Part shown: positions 1 to 5,769 of the stretch, piece by piece
Layout of the letters: every line of letters starts with the position of its first letter
Numbering within the stretch: position 1 is the stretch's first letter
DNA from: an uncultured Clostridia bacterium
Lineage (GTDB): Bacteria; Bacillota; Clostridia; Christensenellales; Borkfalkiaceae
Assembly: GCA_944341895.1 (NCBI GenBank)
Contig: CALVMB010000007.1
Location: 1 to 46,670, forward strand
Direction: 5' to 3'
Length of the DNA: 46,670 bases
Notes under the pieces: generated by a model
What the model was told of the DNA's origin: nothing
Database searches by the model: none
The model's input: the letters and a program-made list of their open reading frames with translations, nothing else
Made by a program: the position numbers and the translations under genes

Positions 1-1
1 A

Positions 2-118
2 TTCGAAGTAACATCAACTCAATGCAAATTGATAGCTTCTTTTACTCCGCAAAGCTTTTATTCTCAAATTGTAAAGTTTGAAAAGGTTACCGGCCATATT
101 TTCAGTGAATATAAGTGA
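2..118 (+). CDS. C-terminal fragment of an AraC/XylS-type regulator (partial)
   Basis: The frame is open from the window edge to TGA at 116-118 and encodes 38 residues. The tail contains QSFYSQIVKFEKVTGHIFSE followed by Y-K, which follows the pattern of the last helix-turn-helix of AraC regulators (S-x-F-x-R-x-F-K-x-x-x-G-x-x-x-x-x-Y-R). The start lies upstream of the window. The composition is AT-rich like the following mobile-element DNA, so it may belong to that element. The match is short and made by eye; a chance resemblance is possible. Confidence 0.42.
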   Translation, partial: FEVTSTQCKLIASFTPQSFYSQIVKFEKVTGHIFSEYK

Positions 119-130
119 GTAAATAAAATA

Positions 131-150
131 CATTACATTACATTACATTA
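131..150 (+). repeat. Four tandem CATTA pentamers
   Basis: CATTA is repeated four times without interruption, directly upstream of the extended -10 at 155-163. It occupies the -35 to spacer region of that promoter, so copy-number changes could alter promoter strength. That role is inference; the repeat itself is directly visible. Confidence 0.7.
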
Positions 151-154
151 CTTA

Positions 155-163
155 TGATATAAT
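155..163 (+). promoter_or_regulatory. Extended -10 promoter (TGATATAAT)
   Basis: TG-A-TATAAT is a perfect extended -10 element. No good -35 is present; the CATTA repeats lie there instead. It is placed to drive a short transcript ending at the terminator at 241-284. Confidence 0.55.
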
Positions 164-169
164 ACAAGA

Positions 170-284
170 GTATAAGTAAAAAACACGTTTTTTTGTCATG
201 CGTGTATTATATTACTAAAACTTAATAAAACGGTTGCGAAAACGGCTCCTTACATGGCTACCACTTGTAGGGAGCTGTTTTTTT
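170..284 (+). ncRNA. Candidate small RNA of about 115 nt in the mobile element
   Basis: The interval is bounded by an extended -10 promoter (155-163) and a strong intrinsic terminator (241-284), and holds no ORF with a ribosome binding site. A 5' hairpin is formed by ACACG (183-187) and CGTGT (201-205) with a T-rich loop. The terminator loop (255-265) carries TGGCTACCACT; the word TGGCTAC recurs in the repeat array 60-300 bp downstream. A regulatory or copy-control RNA of the element is possible, but the RNA family is not recognised. Confidence 0.42.
241..284 (+). terminator. Strong intrinsic terminator
   Basis: GCTCCTTACA (245-254) pairs with TGTAGGGAGC (266-275), ten pairs with one G-T, extended by four more pairs to 241/279. 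The loop is 11 nt and a run of seven T follows (278-284). Confidence 0.85.
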
Positions 285-347
285 GCGTAATTAGTTCGTA
301 AATGTAGGATTGAAAAAATCTTTAATTCAGGGGCTACGATTTTGCCA

Positions 348-816
348 TTCTCGTGGCTACTAAGCGAAAGACTTAGTTTGTTGGCTACACCAAAGAGAGC
401 GGGTAGATACGAATTGATAGAAAATTTTTATAGATTGCCCGTTGAAAAACGCCCTCTGCCGTGGCTACTAAGTGATGAAGAGCGTATCCCGCAAGCAGAA
501 TATTTGAGAAACTTAAAATCAATACCCCCAAAAAGTCCTATTCTCGTGGCTATTTAGTGAGAGGCTTTATATGGGTAAATGGTCAAGCTGCATAAAATTT
601 TTCTTAAACTACTCAAGTATTCAATGATTTTTCTCTAATAAGCGAAGGGATATGTTGTGCAACTTATACAATCTTTGCCCAAAGGTAGGTGTAGTACAGG
701 CAATTTTTCTCTAATAGGTGAGGGAATTATTTCAAAACGACAGGAAAATTAATGAGAAATATTTTTATGAACACACTGTCAAAAGCATACTCCTCACTCC
801 TTTATAGTGAGGGGAA
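348..816 (+). repeat. Array of six degenerate hairpin-like repeats
   Basis: Six related 22-28 bp units start near 348, 454, 541, 628, 704 and 793, about 70-110 bp apart. Shared pattern: pyrimidine-rich TTCTC, then CT-A/T-TA-A/G-G-C/T-GA, then a purine-rich arm (GAAAG, GATGAAGAG, GAGAGG, GAAGGGA, GAGGGAA, GAGGGGAA). Several fold: TTCTCT with AGGGAA around 706-725, and CTCCTCACT with AGTGAGGGG at 793-815. In one frame each unit reads like F-S-x-L-x-S-E-G/R, but stops break the frames between most units, so I do not call the long frame at 342-557 a gene. Units 1-3 share GTGGCTA. The function is unknown. Confidence 0.58.
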
Positions 817-901
817 CTTTTATACAAAAGCAATCTACCCATACCTCTTCGGCGTGGGCAAAGATAAAAACAAATCAAACTTGGAGGTAAATTATGAATA
901 G
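752..901 (+). CDS. Small hypothetical protein of the mobile element (49 aa)
   Basis: ATG at 752 is preceded by ACAGGA with six bases spacing, a plausible Shine-Dalgarno site. The 49-residue product begins MRNIFMNTLSKAY and contains SLLYSEGNFYTKA, which is encoded by the last hairpin repeat. No transmembrane segment or known motif is seen. Its stop TAG (899-901) overlaps the start (894) of the next small frame, whose strong GGAGG lies inside this gene, so the two would be translationally coupled. It may be a real peptide or a leader that controls downstream expression. Confidence 0.4.
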   Translation: MRNIFMNTLSKAYSSLLYSEGNFYTKAIYPYLFGVGKDKNKSNLEVNYE

Positions 902-1100
902 ACAAGTAGCAATCAGACCGCCGTAATCGTCCAAACATAGTTATGACAAAGCGACGACTTACAGCAAATCAAAGCCCTTGTTCTGCAAAGAAACGGGAAG
1001 CAGAAAATCAATTTTTCGTTCACTTCGTTTCGGGAAGTATAGCGCACTATACTTCGTGCCGAAGTTTAGTGGGCTCTGCGAGGCTTTTATTACAAAATGA
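894..1100 (+). pseudogene. Small ORF with excellent RBS, interrupted by an early stop
   Basis: GGAGG at 883-887 sits six bases before ATG 894, the best translation signal in this part of the element, yet the frame reads only MNRQVAIRPP before TAA at 924-926. Beyond that stop the same frame stays open to TGA at 1098-1100 (reading SSKHSYDKATTYSKSK and onward). A single C-to-T change (CAA or CAG to TAA or TAG) would explain it. The frame runs across the candidate oriT, so the 3' part may be open by chance. Alternatively this is an intact 10-aa leader peptide. Confidence 0.35.
1022..1065 (+). other. Candidate MOBV-type origin of transfer (oriT)
   Basis: GAAGTATAG (1034-1042) and CTATACTTC (1047-1055) form a perfect nine-pair hairpin with loop CGCA; ACTTCG (1022-1027) and CGAAGT (1060-1065) add an outer arm. 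From memory, the oriT of pMV158, the MOBV prototype, has AAGTATAG-TGTG-TTATACTT around its nick, so arms and loop spacing correspond closely (AAGTATAG-CGCA-CTATACTT here). It lies 250 bp upstream of a MobV relaxase gene, the normal arrangement. Nicking would be expected in or at the edge of the CGCA loop (inference). Confidence 0.66.
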
Positions 1101-1170
1101 CGGCGCAAGCAAAACCACGCTTTTGCGCGGCGCAACCCAATTTGCGCATACTTGCGCCTCAGTAGGTGAA

Positions 1171-1215
1171 GGCGGCACAATTATATAAGCGAGAGCATAT
1201 TGAAATTGTGCCGCC
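1171..1215. repeat. Perfect 12-bp inverted repeat upstream of relaxase
   Basis: GGCGGCACAATT (1171-1182) and AATTGTGCCGCC (1204-1215) are perfect inverted arms around a 21-nt spacer that itself has ATAT at both ends. No T-run follows, so it is less likely a terminator than a protein-binding or RNA-structure element. It could be part of the oriT region or a relaxase autoregulation site. Confidence 0.6.
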
Positions 1216-1234
1216 GAGGGCAACGCCATCAAAC

Positions 1235-1274
1235 CACGGAAAGTTGTGGGCGACACCAGCACACAACTTTCGTG
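1235..1274. promoter_or_regulatory. Inverted repeat in the relaxase leader
   Basis: CACGGAAAGTTGTG (1235-1248) pairs with CACAACTTTCGTG (1262-1274), thirteen pairs with one bulged G. It ends eight bases before the AGGAGG (1283-1288) that serves the relaxase, so the hairpin could influence translation, or be bound by the relaxase as in MOBV autoregulation (inference). Confidence 0.55.
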
Positions 1275-1317
1275 AACTTTACAGGAGGTAAAAATTATAA
1301 GCTACTTAGTTTGTCAC

Positions 1318-2361
1318 ATGGAAAAGTATCACAAGACGGACATTGCGCCCGTCGAACAGGAGAACGAGCGGGATGAGACCTATCAGGCGAACAATCCGCA
1401 GATAGACAAAACGCGCACAAGCGGCAACTACCATATTGTCAAGCGGCAGCGCAGCTACACGCAGTTCATCAACGATAAGATCGAAGCCCTTGACTTGCCG
1501 ACCAAAGTGCGGAAAGATGCCGTTCTGATGTGTTCCTTTGTTGTGGGCTCGGACGGCGTGTTCTTCAAAAATCTATCGCCGCAAGAGCAAGAGAAGTTCT
1601 TTGCCGAGTGTACTTGCTTCTTCGCGGAGCGGTATGGCGAGGGCAACATCATCTCGGCGGTCGTCCACGTGGACGAGACTACGCCGCACCTGCACCTGAA
1701 TTTGATCCCGATAGCGGGCGGCAGGCTGTGCGCGAAGAAGTTGTTTGACAGGAAGGCGCTTACCGCATTGCAGACCGACCTCTATCGGGAAGTCGGCGCA
1801 AAATGGAGCTTGCAGCGCGGCAAGGAAGGCAGTCAGGCAAAACACCTTGATACGGCGGAGTTCAAGGCGAAGAAGATCATTGAGCAGGCGCGCGGAAAAG
1901 CGGACACTATCATTGCCGAAGCCGACCATAACGCGGAGCGCAAAGTGAAAATTGCGCAAATCCACGCAGACGGCATTGTAGCAAGTGCGGAACAGACGGC
2001 AACAGAAGCCAAGAAACAAGCGCAGGAATATCTAGACGGCATCGTGCAGAGCATCGAGGCGGAGCGCAACAAGCCCACGCCAAAGCGAAAACGGCAAGCC
2101 GAGGAAGAACTATCCGCTCTCCGCACGGAGAACGCCGCCCTGCGGCAATCTCTCAATATCAAGAACAGGGACGCCTCTGACCTTTTCGAGCAGTTGCAGA
2201 AAGCCGAGCGCCGCGCCAATGGTAAGGAGCAGGCGTTCGGAATGGTGAACGATATGCTCGCCGCCTATCCTGACGAGTTCAACGCTCTCTTAAATAAGTC
2301 GCGCGCAAAGTGCTCCGCCACGTCGTTCAAGTCAAACGGCAACGACCGCGGCGGGAAGTAA
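1318..2361 (+). CDS. MobV-family plasmid mobilization relaxase
   Basis: The enzyme would nick oriT and lead single-stranded transfer of the element. The family triad H-x-D-E-x-x-P-H-x-H is present as HVDETTPHLHL near residues 118-128, and the C-terminal third is a charged coiled coil with a KAKKI-rich region. Homology begins upstream: codons 1297-1317 read S-Y-L-V-C-H just before this ATG, matching the family start M-S-Y-x-V, but the initiator position is ATA (1297-1299), eight bases after AGGAGG. I give the first conventional ATG, which has no Shine-Dalgarno of its own. At the position of catalytic His22 of MobM the sequence has Glu (Q-E-N-E-R instead of x-H-N-E-R). The protein may therefore be poorly expressed or altered in chemistry, or belong to a lineage that uses Glu there. 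Confidence 0.9.
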   Translation: MEKYHKTDIAPVEQENERDETYQANNPQIDKTRTSGNYHIVKRQRSYTQFINDKIEALDLPTKVRKDAVLMCSFVVGSDGVFFKNLSPQEQEKFFAECTCFFAERYGEGNIISAVVHVDETTPHLHLNLIPIAGGRLCAKKLFDRKALTALQTDLYREVGAKWSLQRGKEGSQAKHLDTAEFKAKKIIEQARGKADTIIAEADHNAERKVKIAQIHADGIVASAEQTATEAKKQAQEYLDGIVQSIEAERNKPTPKRKRQAEEELSALRTENAALRQSLNIKNRDASDLFEQLQKAERRANGKEQAFGMVNDMLAAYPDEFNALLNKSRAKCSATSFKSNGNDRGGK

Positions 2362-2419
2362 AACTGAATAACCGAATAAAAGGAGAAAAGCGATCAAGCA
2401 AATTACATAACAACGGGGA

Positions 2420-2581
2420 ATGGCGAGAAGGAAACAATTTCAAACTGATTTTGATATTCCCGATTATCAGATAGAATCTCTTGCGAGAGTTCTGTTACCT
2501 CAAATCAGGGAGTATCTTCTGTCCGAGCAAGGACAAAAAGATTATGCGGAATGGACGGCTGAACGCGCCCAAAGACAATAA
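2420..2581 (+). CDS. Small mobile-element protein (53 aa)
   Basis: The 53-residue product starts MARRKQF and contains DYQIESLARVLLPQIREYL, an amphipathic helical stretch, with a charged tail. Similar short proteins commonly lie between MobV genes and serine recombinases in Clostridia elements (recalled, not searched). The start is weakly supported (GGGG just before ATG), and an AAAGGAG at 2380 lies too far upstream. No recombinase follows here, so the element seems to have lost its integration gene. The function is unknown. Confidence 0.55.
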   Translation: MARRKQFQTDFDIPDYQIESLARVLLPQIREYLLSEQGQKDYAEWTAERAQRQ

Positions 2582-2736
2582 AATAACAAAGAAAAAGAAA
2601 CATCCCATTGATTATCACGGGATGACCGCTCTGACGGTTTACGGCAGTCCGCACAATTAAACAAGCGGATGCGTATATGATTTTCTATATGATCAGAAAG
2701 GTTGCGCCGAAATTCATAAACCTTGAACAACGGCAC

Positions 2737-2776
2737 GAGGGGCACGCGGAATTTCCGCGTGCCCCTCTATTTTTTT
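2737..2776 (+). terminator. Intrinsic terminator of the relaxase operon
   Basis: GAGGGGCACGCGGA (2737-2750) pairs perfectly with TCCGCGTGCCCCTC (2754-2767) and is followed by TATTTTTTT. The 155 bases between the small element gene and this hairpin hold no gene that I can support. Confidence 0.88.
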
Positions 2777-2786
2777 CGAAATTTCT

Positions 2787-2836
2787 CAAATTCCTCAATA
2801 AAACAAAATAGCCAGAACATTCTTTTTATGATGAAG
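2787..2836 (+). repeat. Direct repeat, copy A (50 bp, pairs with 4061-4110)
   Basis: This copy matches 4061-4110 at 42 of 50 positions with no gaps, including CAAAATAGCC and GAACATTCTTTTTA. Both copies start 15-25 bases after an intrinsic terminator. The pair brackets the AT-rich DUF2971-like gene. It could be an old att duplication or a duplicated intergenic unit. Confidence 0.8.
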
Positions 2837-2893
2837 TATCTTTTGCCTTGTATCTGTAGATGTAGGATTACAATAGATTGTTATAGTTCAATA

Positions 2894-3760
2894 TCACAAT
2901 TCTTCAAAGTGCCTTACCAAAAGTTTATCTTTGCCAACATTTAGATATACAAATCTTGGACCTTTTTGACAATAATCAATCGCATCAATTATATTGCAAT
3001 ATACCTTTTCTTCATAACTTTCTATTTCTTTATGATAGTTATATACACAAGCACATCCCGTGCGTGAACAATTTTTTTCTAAACTTCTAACTAAAAAGAT
3101 TATTCTCTTTTCTTGTTGCCATGCATACTCCGCTGATAAGTTGTTAAACCAATTATGGGCGTGGCGAACTTCATTTCCATTATATATTTTTAGTAGTTCA
3201 TTATAATCATCATAATGTGTATTATAAACTATATCTGTGGGGTGAGTGAATCCATTATAATCTTGTAAGTCATTTGAATCACCAGTAAATGGAGTAAACG
3301 CCATTTCTAAATTAGAGGTTCTCCAATGATGGTAATGTTCAAATATTGAATCATCAAGGCTAAGCACTCCTATTTTCTTCTTAAATAAGCCCTTACTTTT
3401 TTTCAAATAACTTTTTAGTTTCTTTTTATCAAATAAATCAATAGTTGTAAAGTAACCGCAAAATCCTTGCATAATTCCGCAGAATATTATCATTGATTCA
3501 GAAATAATATCCTCATCATGCCATCCTTTCCCATATGTAGATTTATAAACTTCAATCCATTCATGAATCTCATCTAAATCTTTTGGGGACGGTTTTATTT
3601 TTTTTCCCTGGTTAGTATACTTATCATATATGCGCTTAGCAAAATTAATAAATTTTCCTTCCGACCCTTTAAATTGAAAAATAGGATGAGACAATGATAT
3701 TAATCCATCTTTGGCAAATTCGATTTCCTTTTCATCTACAAGTTTATACAAAAATCCCAT
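2894..3760 (-). CDS. DUF2971-like hypothetical protein (288 aa)
   Basis: The N-terminus MGFLYKLVDEKEIEFAKDG and the late segment with AWQQEKRIIFLV, followed near the end by RFVYLN, resemble the DUF2971 pattern (L-Y-K/R-Y start, then a W-x-x-E-x-R-I block). No transmembrane segments or signal peptide are seen. DUF2971 proteins have no established biochemical activity and are often found singly on genomic islands. The gene is far more AT-rich than the host backbone and is flanked by direct repeats, so it is probably acquired. The start is supported by AAGG just upstream and by a -10 (TATAAT) at 3777-3782 on the minus strand. The family call is by eye and moderate. Confidence 0.6.
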   Translation of the reverse strand: MGFLYKLVDEKEIEFAKDGLISLSHPIFQFKGSEGKFINFAKRIYDKYTNQGKKIKPSPKDLDEIHEWIEVYKSTYGKGWHDEDIISESMIIFCGIMQGFCGYFTTIDLFDKKKLKSYLKKSKGLFKKKIGVLSLDDSIFEHYHHWRTSNLEMAFTPFTGDSNDLQDYNGFTHPTDIVYNTHYDDYNELLKIYNGNEVRHAHNWFNNLSAEYAWQQEKRIIFLVRSLEKNCSRTGCACVYNYHKEIESYEEKVYCNIIDAIDYCQKGPRFVYLNVGKDKLLVRHFEEL

Positions 3761-3776
3761 GTTTACCTTGCAAATA

Positions 3777-3782
3777 ATTATA
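3777..3782 (-). promoter_or_regulatory. -10 element for the DUF2971-like gene
   Basis: The minus strand reads TATAAT 16 bases before the start codon. The -35 position (3800-3805) reads TAGGCA, a poor match, so only the -10 is convincing. The short distance leaves a very short leader. The rest of 3783-4012 shows no gene. Confidence 0.4.
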
Positions 3783-4013
3783 TCTTATTTTATTATTTAT
3801 GCCTATGTTAATGACGTTACATTGTTGCTCGCAACTTCATGTGCGCTTTATATCCAATAACCAAAAGCATACGCCATTATTATATCAAAATCTATTTATA
3901 AAGTCAATGGGTTGGGTTGCGGCGATAGGGATGTTGTAAGTTGCGAATAAAAATTAATCTATTCAGTTTAGGTTGTGCCGTAGAAGAAACATAAGATTAA
4001 AATCGGCCAGGAA

Positions 4014-4045
4014 GGCAGAGCAAAAATTGCTCTGCCTGCTCTTTT
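4014..4045 (+). terminator. Intrinsic terminator hairpin
   Basis: GGCAGAGCAA (4014-4023) pairs perfectly with TTGCTCTGCC (4027-4036), then TGCTCTTTT. No plus-strand gene is visible immediately upstream, so it may be left over from deleted DNA, or terminate read-through. Confidence 0.7.
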
Positions 4046-4060
4046 ACGTTCGGAATCTTT

Positions 4061-4110
4061 CAAATTCATCGATATAGCAAAATAGCCCGAACATTCTTTT
4101 TACGGTAAAG
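4061..4110 (+). repeat. Direct repeat, copy B (next to the tRNA-Leu 3' end)
   Basis: This copy is 84 percent identical to 2787-2836. It ends 20 bases beyond the 3' end of the minus-strand tRNA-Leu, a common location for integration sites, although the tRNA sequence itself is not duplicated. Confidence 0.8.
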
Positions 4111-4130
4111 AAGTTCAAGCTATTAAGACT

Positions 4131-4213
4131 TGGTGCGGATGACAGGACTTGAACCTGCAAGGTTGCCCACCGGATCCTAAGTCCGGCGCGTCTGCCAGTT
4201 TCGCCACATCCGC
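4131..4213 (-). tRNA. tRNA-Leu(UAG)
   Basis: The 83-nt gene on the minus strand has acceptor GCGGATG / CATCCGC, discriminator A and encoded CCA. The anticodon stem CCGGA/TCCGG encloses loop CTTAGGA, anticodon TAG, reading CUN leucine codons. It has a short leucine-type variable arm and a T-arm with GTTCAAG. Confidence 0.97.
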
Positions 4214-4222
4214 ATATTCGGT

Positions 4223-4251
4223 ATTGTACACCATTTGCGTGCGAAATGCAA
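4223..4251 (-). promoter_or_regulatory. Promoter of tRNA-Leu
   Basis: On the minus strand the -35 TTGCAT (4246-4251) and the -10 TACAAT (4223-4228) are separated by exactly 17 bp. The -10 lies ten bases before the mature tRNA 5' end. Confidence 0.75.
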
Positions 4252-4396
4252 CCGCTTCGCCGCCGCGGAGCAAACAAATTCGGGCAGGCGGCACGGCCGT
4301 TGCGGCAAAGGTGTCGCAGCGGCGTTTGCAAATTTTTGCGGCGGCGTATGTTTTGCCGTTCGTCGGGCAAACTACGGACAGGAGGTGTTTTGCAGT

Positions 4397-4633
4397 ATGG
4401 TTATAGCGAATCTGATTTCCTATATTCTTGTCCTGCTCGGCGCCGTGAACTGGGGATTGTACGGGATCTTTAATTTCAATCTCGTCTCCGCGATCTTCAT
4501 GGGCGACCGTTCCGTGGGCGCGATCATCACGTACGTTATCATCGCGCTGGCGGCGATCTGGCTGATCATCTATACTGTGTTTGCGGGCGGCATCCTGCGT
4601 TTTGTCAACCGCGAACATCACGAACGCGCGTAA
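4397..4633 (+). CDS. DUF378 family small membrane protein (78 aa)
   Basis: The product contains LVLLGAVNWGLYGIFNF, the characteristic L-x-x-x-G-x-x-N-W-G-L block of DUF378 (YuzA-like) proteins, and has two hydrophobic helices (about residues 3-24 and 38-62) with a short charged tail, so it is a small inner-membrane protein of unknown role. ATG 4397 is chosen because AGGAGG lies at 4380-4385 and the DUF378 homology starts there; the frame is open upstream but that part is GC-rich noise. A terminator follows directly, so it is monocistronic. Confidence 0.88.
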   Translation: MVIANLISYILVLLGAVNWGLYGIFNFNLVSAIFMGDRSVGAIITYVIIALAAIWLIIYTVFAGGILRFVNREHHERA

Positions 4634-4647
4634 CGCAACGGAATAAG

Positions 4648-4677
4648 GCGGGGAGAGGGAAACCTCTTCCCGCTTTT
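4648..4677 (+). terminator. Intrinsic terminator after the DUF378 gene
   Basis: GCGGGGAGAGG and CCTCTTCCCGC pair with one G-T around a GAAA tetraloop and are followed by TTTTCGTTT. Confidence 0.85.
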
Positions 4678-4690
4678 CGTTTCAAGCAAC

Positions 4691-4860
4691 GCCCTGCGCG
4701 GCATCTTGTCTGTGCGGCATCCTCGCATTTTGCGGGCGCGACTGCTTCGGCTCGTCCTGTCTGTGCGCGCGGTGCGCTCTGCCGCCGTTTCGCCTTGCCC
4801 GCGCGGCGCGTTTTTCTGCGGAGGCGTTAGGCCGCCGCGCCGCGCTTTGCGTTGCGGCAA
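4691..4860. other. Adenine-depleted GC-rich intergenic spacer
   Basis: This gene-free spacer has only about eight A in 170 nt on the plus strand, while T is common. Similar spacers occur at about 9301-9360, 10131-10240, 15141-15290 and 37076-37125, always behind plus-strand genes. They share short words such as TGTCTGTGCGC and TTTTGCGGC but do not align end to end. No ORF with a translation signal was found in any of them. Confidence 0.6.
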
Positions 4861-4899
4861 TTTTCGCACGTTTTTCATATGCTTTTTACGGGGCGATCG

Positions 4900-4928
4900 T
4901 TGACAAATCCGCACAATGGGAATATAAT
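4900..4928 (+). promoter_or_regulatory. Consensus sigma-A promoter of the ABC transporter operon
   Basis: TTGACA (4900-4905), 17 bp, TATAAT (4923-4928) is a perfect consensus. A leader of about 100 nt, AT-rich and with repeated TGACCA, separates it from the ATPase gene, suggesting that a strong promoter is held under repression. Confidence 0.93.
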
Positions 4929-4984
4929 AGAAACGTAAAATACTTTTTAGTAAAAATTATTTTTATCATTGTAATATTTTTGTG

Positions 4985-5010
4985 TGACCAAAGTCAAAAA
5001 AGCATGACCA
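4985..5010. promoter_or_regulatory. Possible operator: two TGACCA words 20 bp apart
   Basis: TGACCA occurs at 4985-4990 and 5005-5010, two helical turns apart, in the leader between the consensus promoter and the operon encoding two DNA-binding regulators. A nearby palindrome TACT-TTTT-AGTA lies around 4940-4951. Binding by the MarR-like or DtxR-like product is inference. Confidence 0.35.
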
Positions 5011-5034
5011 CGGTGACAAAAAGGGAGGTGCATC

Positions 5035-5736
5035 ATGAGTTTTGTCGAGTTCAGGGACGTATGCAAATTCTATACGATGGGCGAAAACGTCATCAAAGCG
5101 GCGAACATGGTCAACTTTACCATCGAAGAGGGCGAGTTCTGCGTCATCGTGGGGCCGAGCGGTGCGGGCAAGACCACCGTTTTGAACATGCTGGGCGGCA
5201 TGGACACGGTGACGGAGGGCAAGATCTTTGTAGACGGGATCGAGGTGAGCGCCTTCAACGAGCGGAAACTGACCGACTACCGCCGTTACGACGTGGGATT
5301 CGTCTTTCAGTTTTACAACCTCATCCAGAACCTCACGGCGGTGGAAAACGTCGAGATCGCGTCCGAGATCTGCAAAAATCCGCTGGACGCGGAAAAGACG
5401 CTGGAAAACGTCGGCCTGGGCGGGCGCAAAGCCAATTTCCCCGCTCAACTTTCGGGCGGAGAACAGCAGCGCGTCTCCATTGCGCGCGCCATCGCAAAAA
5501 ACCCGAAGTTGCTCCTCTGCGACGAGCCGACGGGCGCGCTCGACTACGAGACGGGCAAAGCCATCTTAAAACTTCTGCACGATGTCTGCCGCAACGAAAA
5601 GAAGACGGTCATCGTCATCACGCACAACTCCGCGATCACGCAGATGGCGGACCGCGTCATCCAGATCAAGAACGGCAAGGCGGTTTCGGAGACGGTGAAC
5701 GAACATCCTGCGGACGTGTCCGCCATCGAATGGTGA
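5035..5736 (+). CDS. ABC transporter ATP-binding protein (MacB/LolD type, 233 aa)
   Basis: This cytoplasmic ATPase powers the FtsX-type permease encoded next. Walker A GPSGAGKT is at residues 40-47, the Q-loop at FVFQFYNL (89-96), the signature LSGGEQQR at 139-146, Walker [10 protein letters not shown] at 159-167 and the switch histidine at 197. The length is typical for the MacB/LolD/YknY family. GGGAGG seven bases upstream of ATG supports the start. It is first in an operon with the permease (33-bp gap), then MarR-like and DtxR-like regulators. Family members act in macrolide, bacitracin or peptide export, or in envelope lipid or lipoprotein handling; the substrate cannot be told from sequence. 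Confidence 0.95.
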   Translation: MSFVEFRDVCKFYTMGENVIKAANMVNFTIEEGEFCVIVGPSGAGKTTVLNMLGGMDTVTEGKIFVDGIEVSAFNERKLTDYRRYDVGFVFQFYNLIQNLTAVENVEIASEICKNPLDAEKTLENVGLGGRKANFPAQLSGGEQQRVSIARAIAKNPKLLLCDEPTGALDYETGKAILKLLHDVCRNEKKTVIVITHNSAITQMADRVIQIKNGKAVSETVNEHPADVSAIEW

Positions 5737-5769
5737 CGAAACGCGTCCCTTTGTGCGGGAGGGAACTGC

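Noticed and set aside
131..150. CATTA repeats as plasmid iterons
   Set aside because: The units are only 5 bp and no replication initiator gene is nearby; promoter-associated repeat is simpler.
342..557. 71-aa plus-strand ORF over the first hairpin repeats
   Set aside because: There is no ribosome site at its start, the repeats themselves create the frame, and the pattern continues through stops in the later units; better explained as repeat DNA.
348..816. CRISPR array
   Set aside because: Repeats are too degenerate, spacing is uneven and there are no cas genes.
943..1188. 81-aa plus-strand ORF across the oriT and inverted-repeat region
   Set aside because: No ribosome site, low-complexity translation, and it runs through two palindromic non-coding elements.
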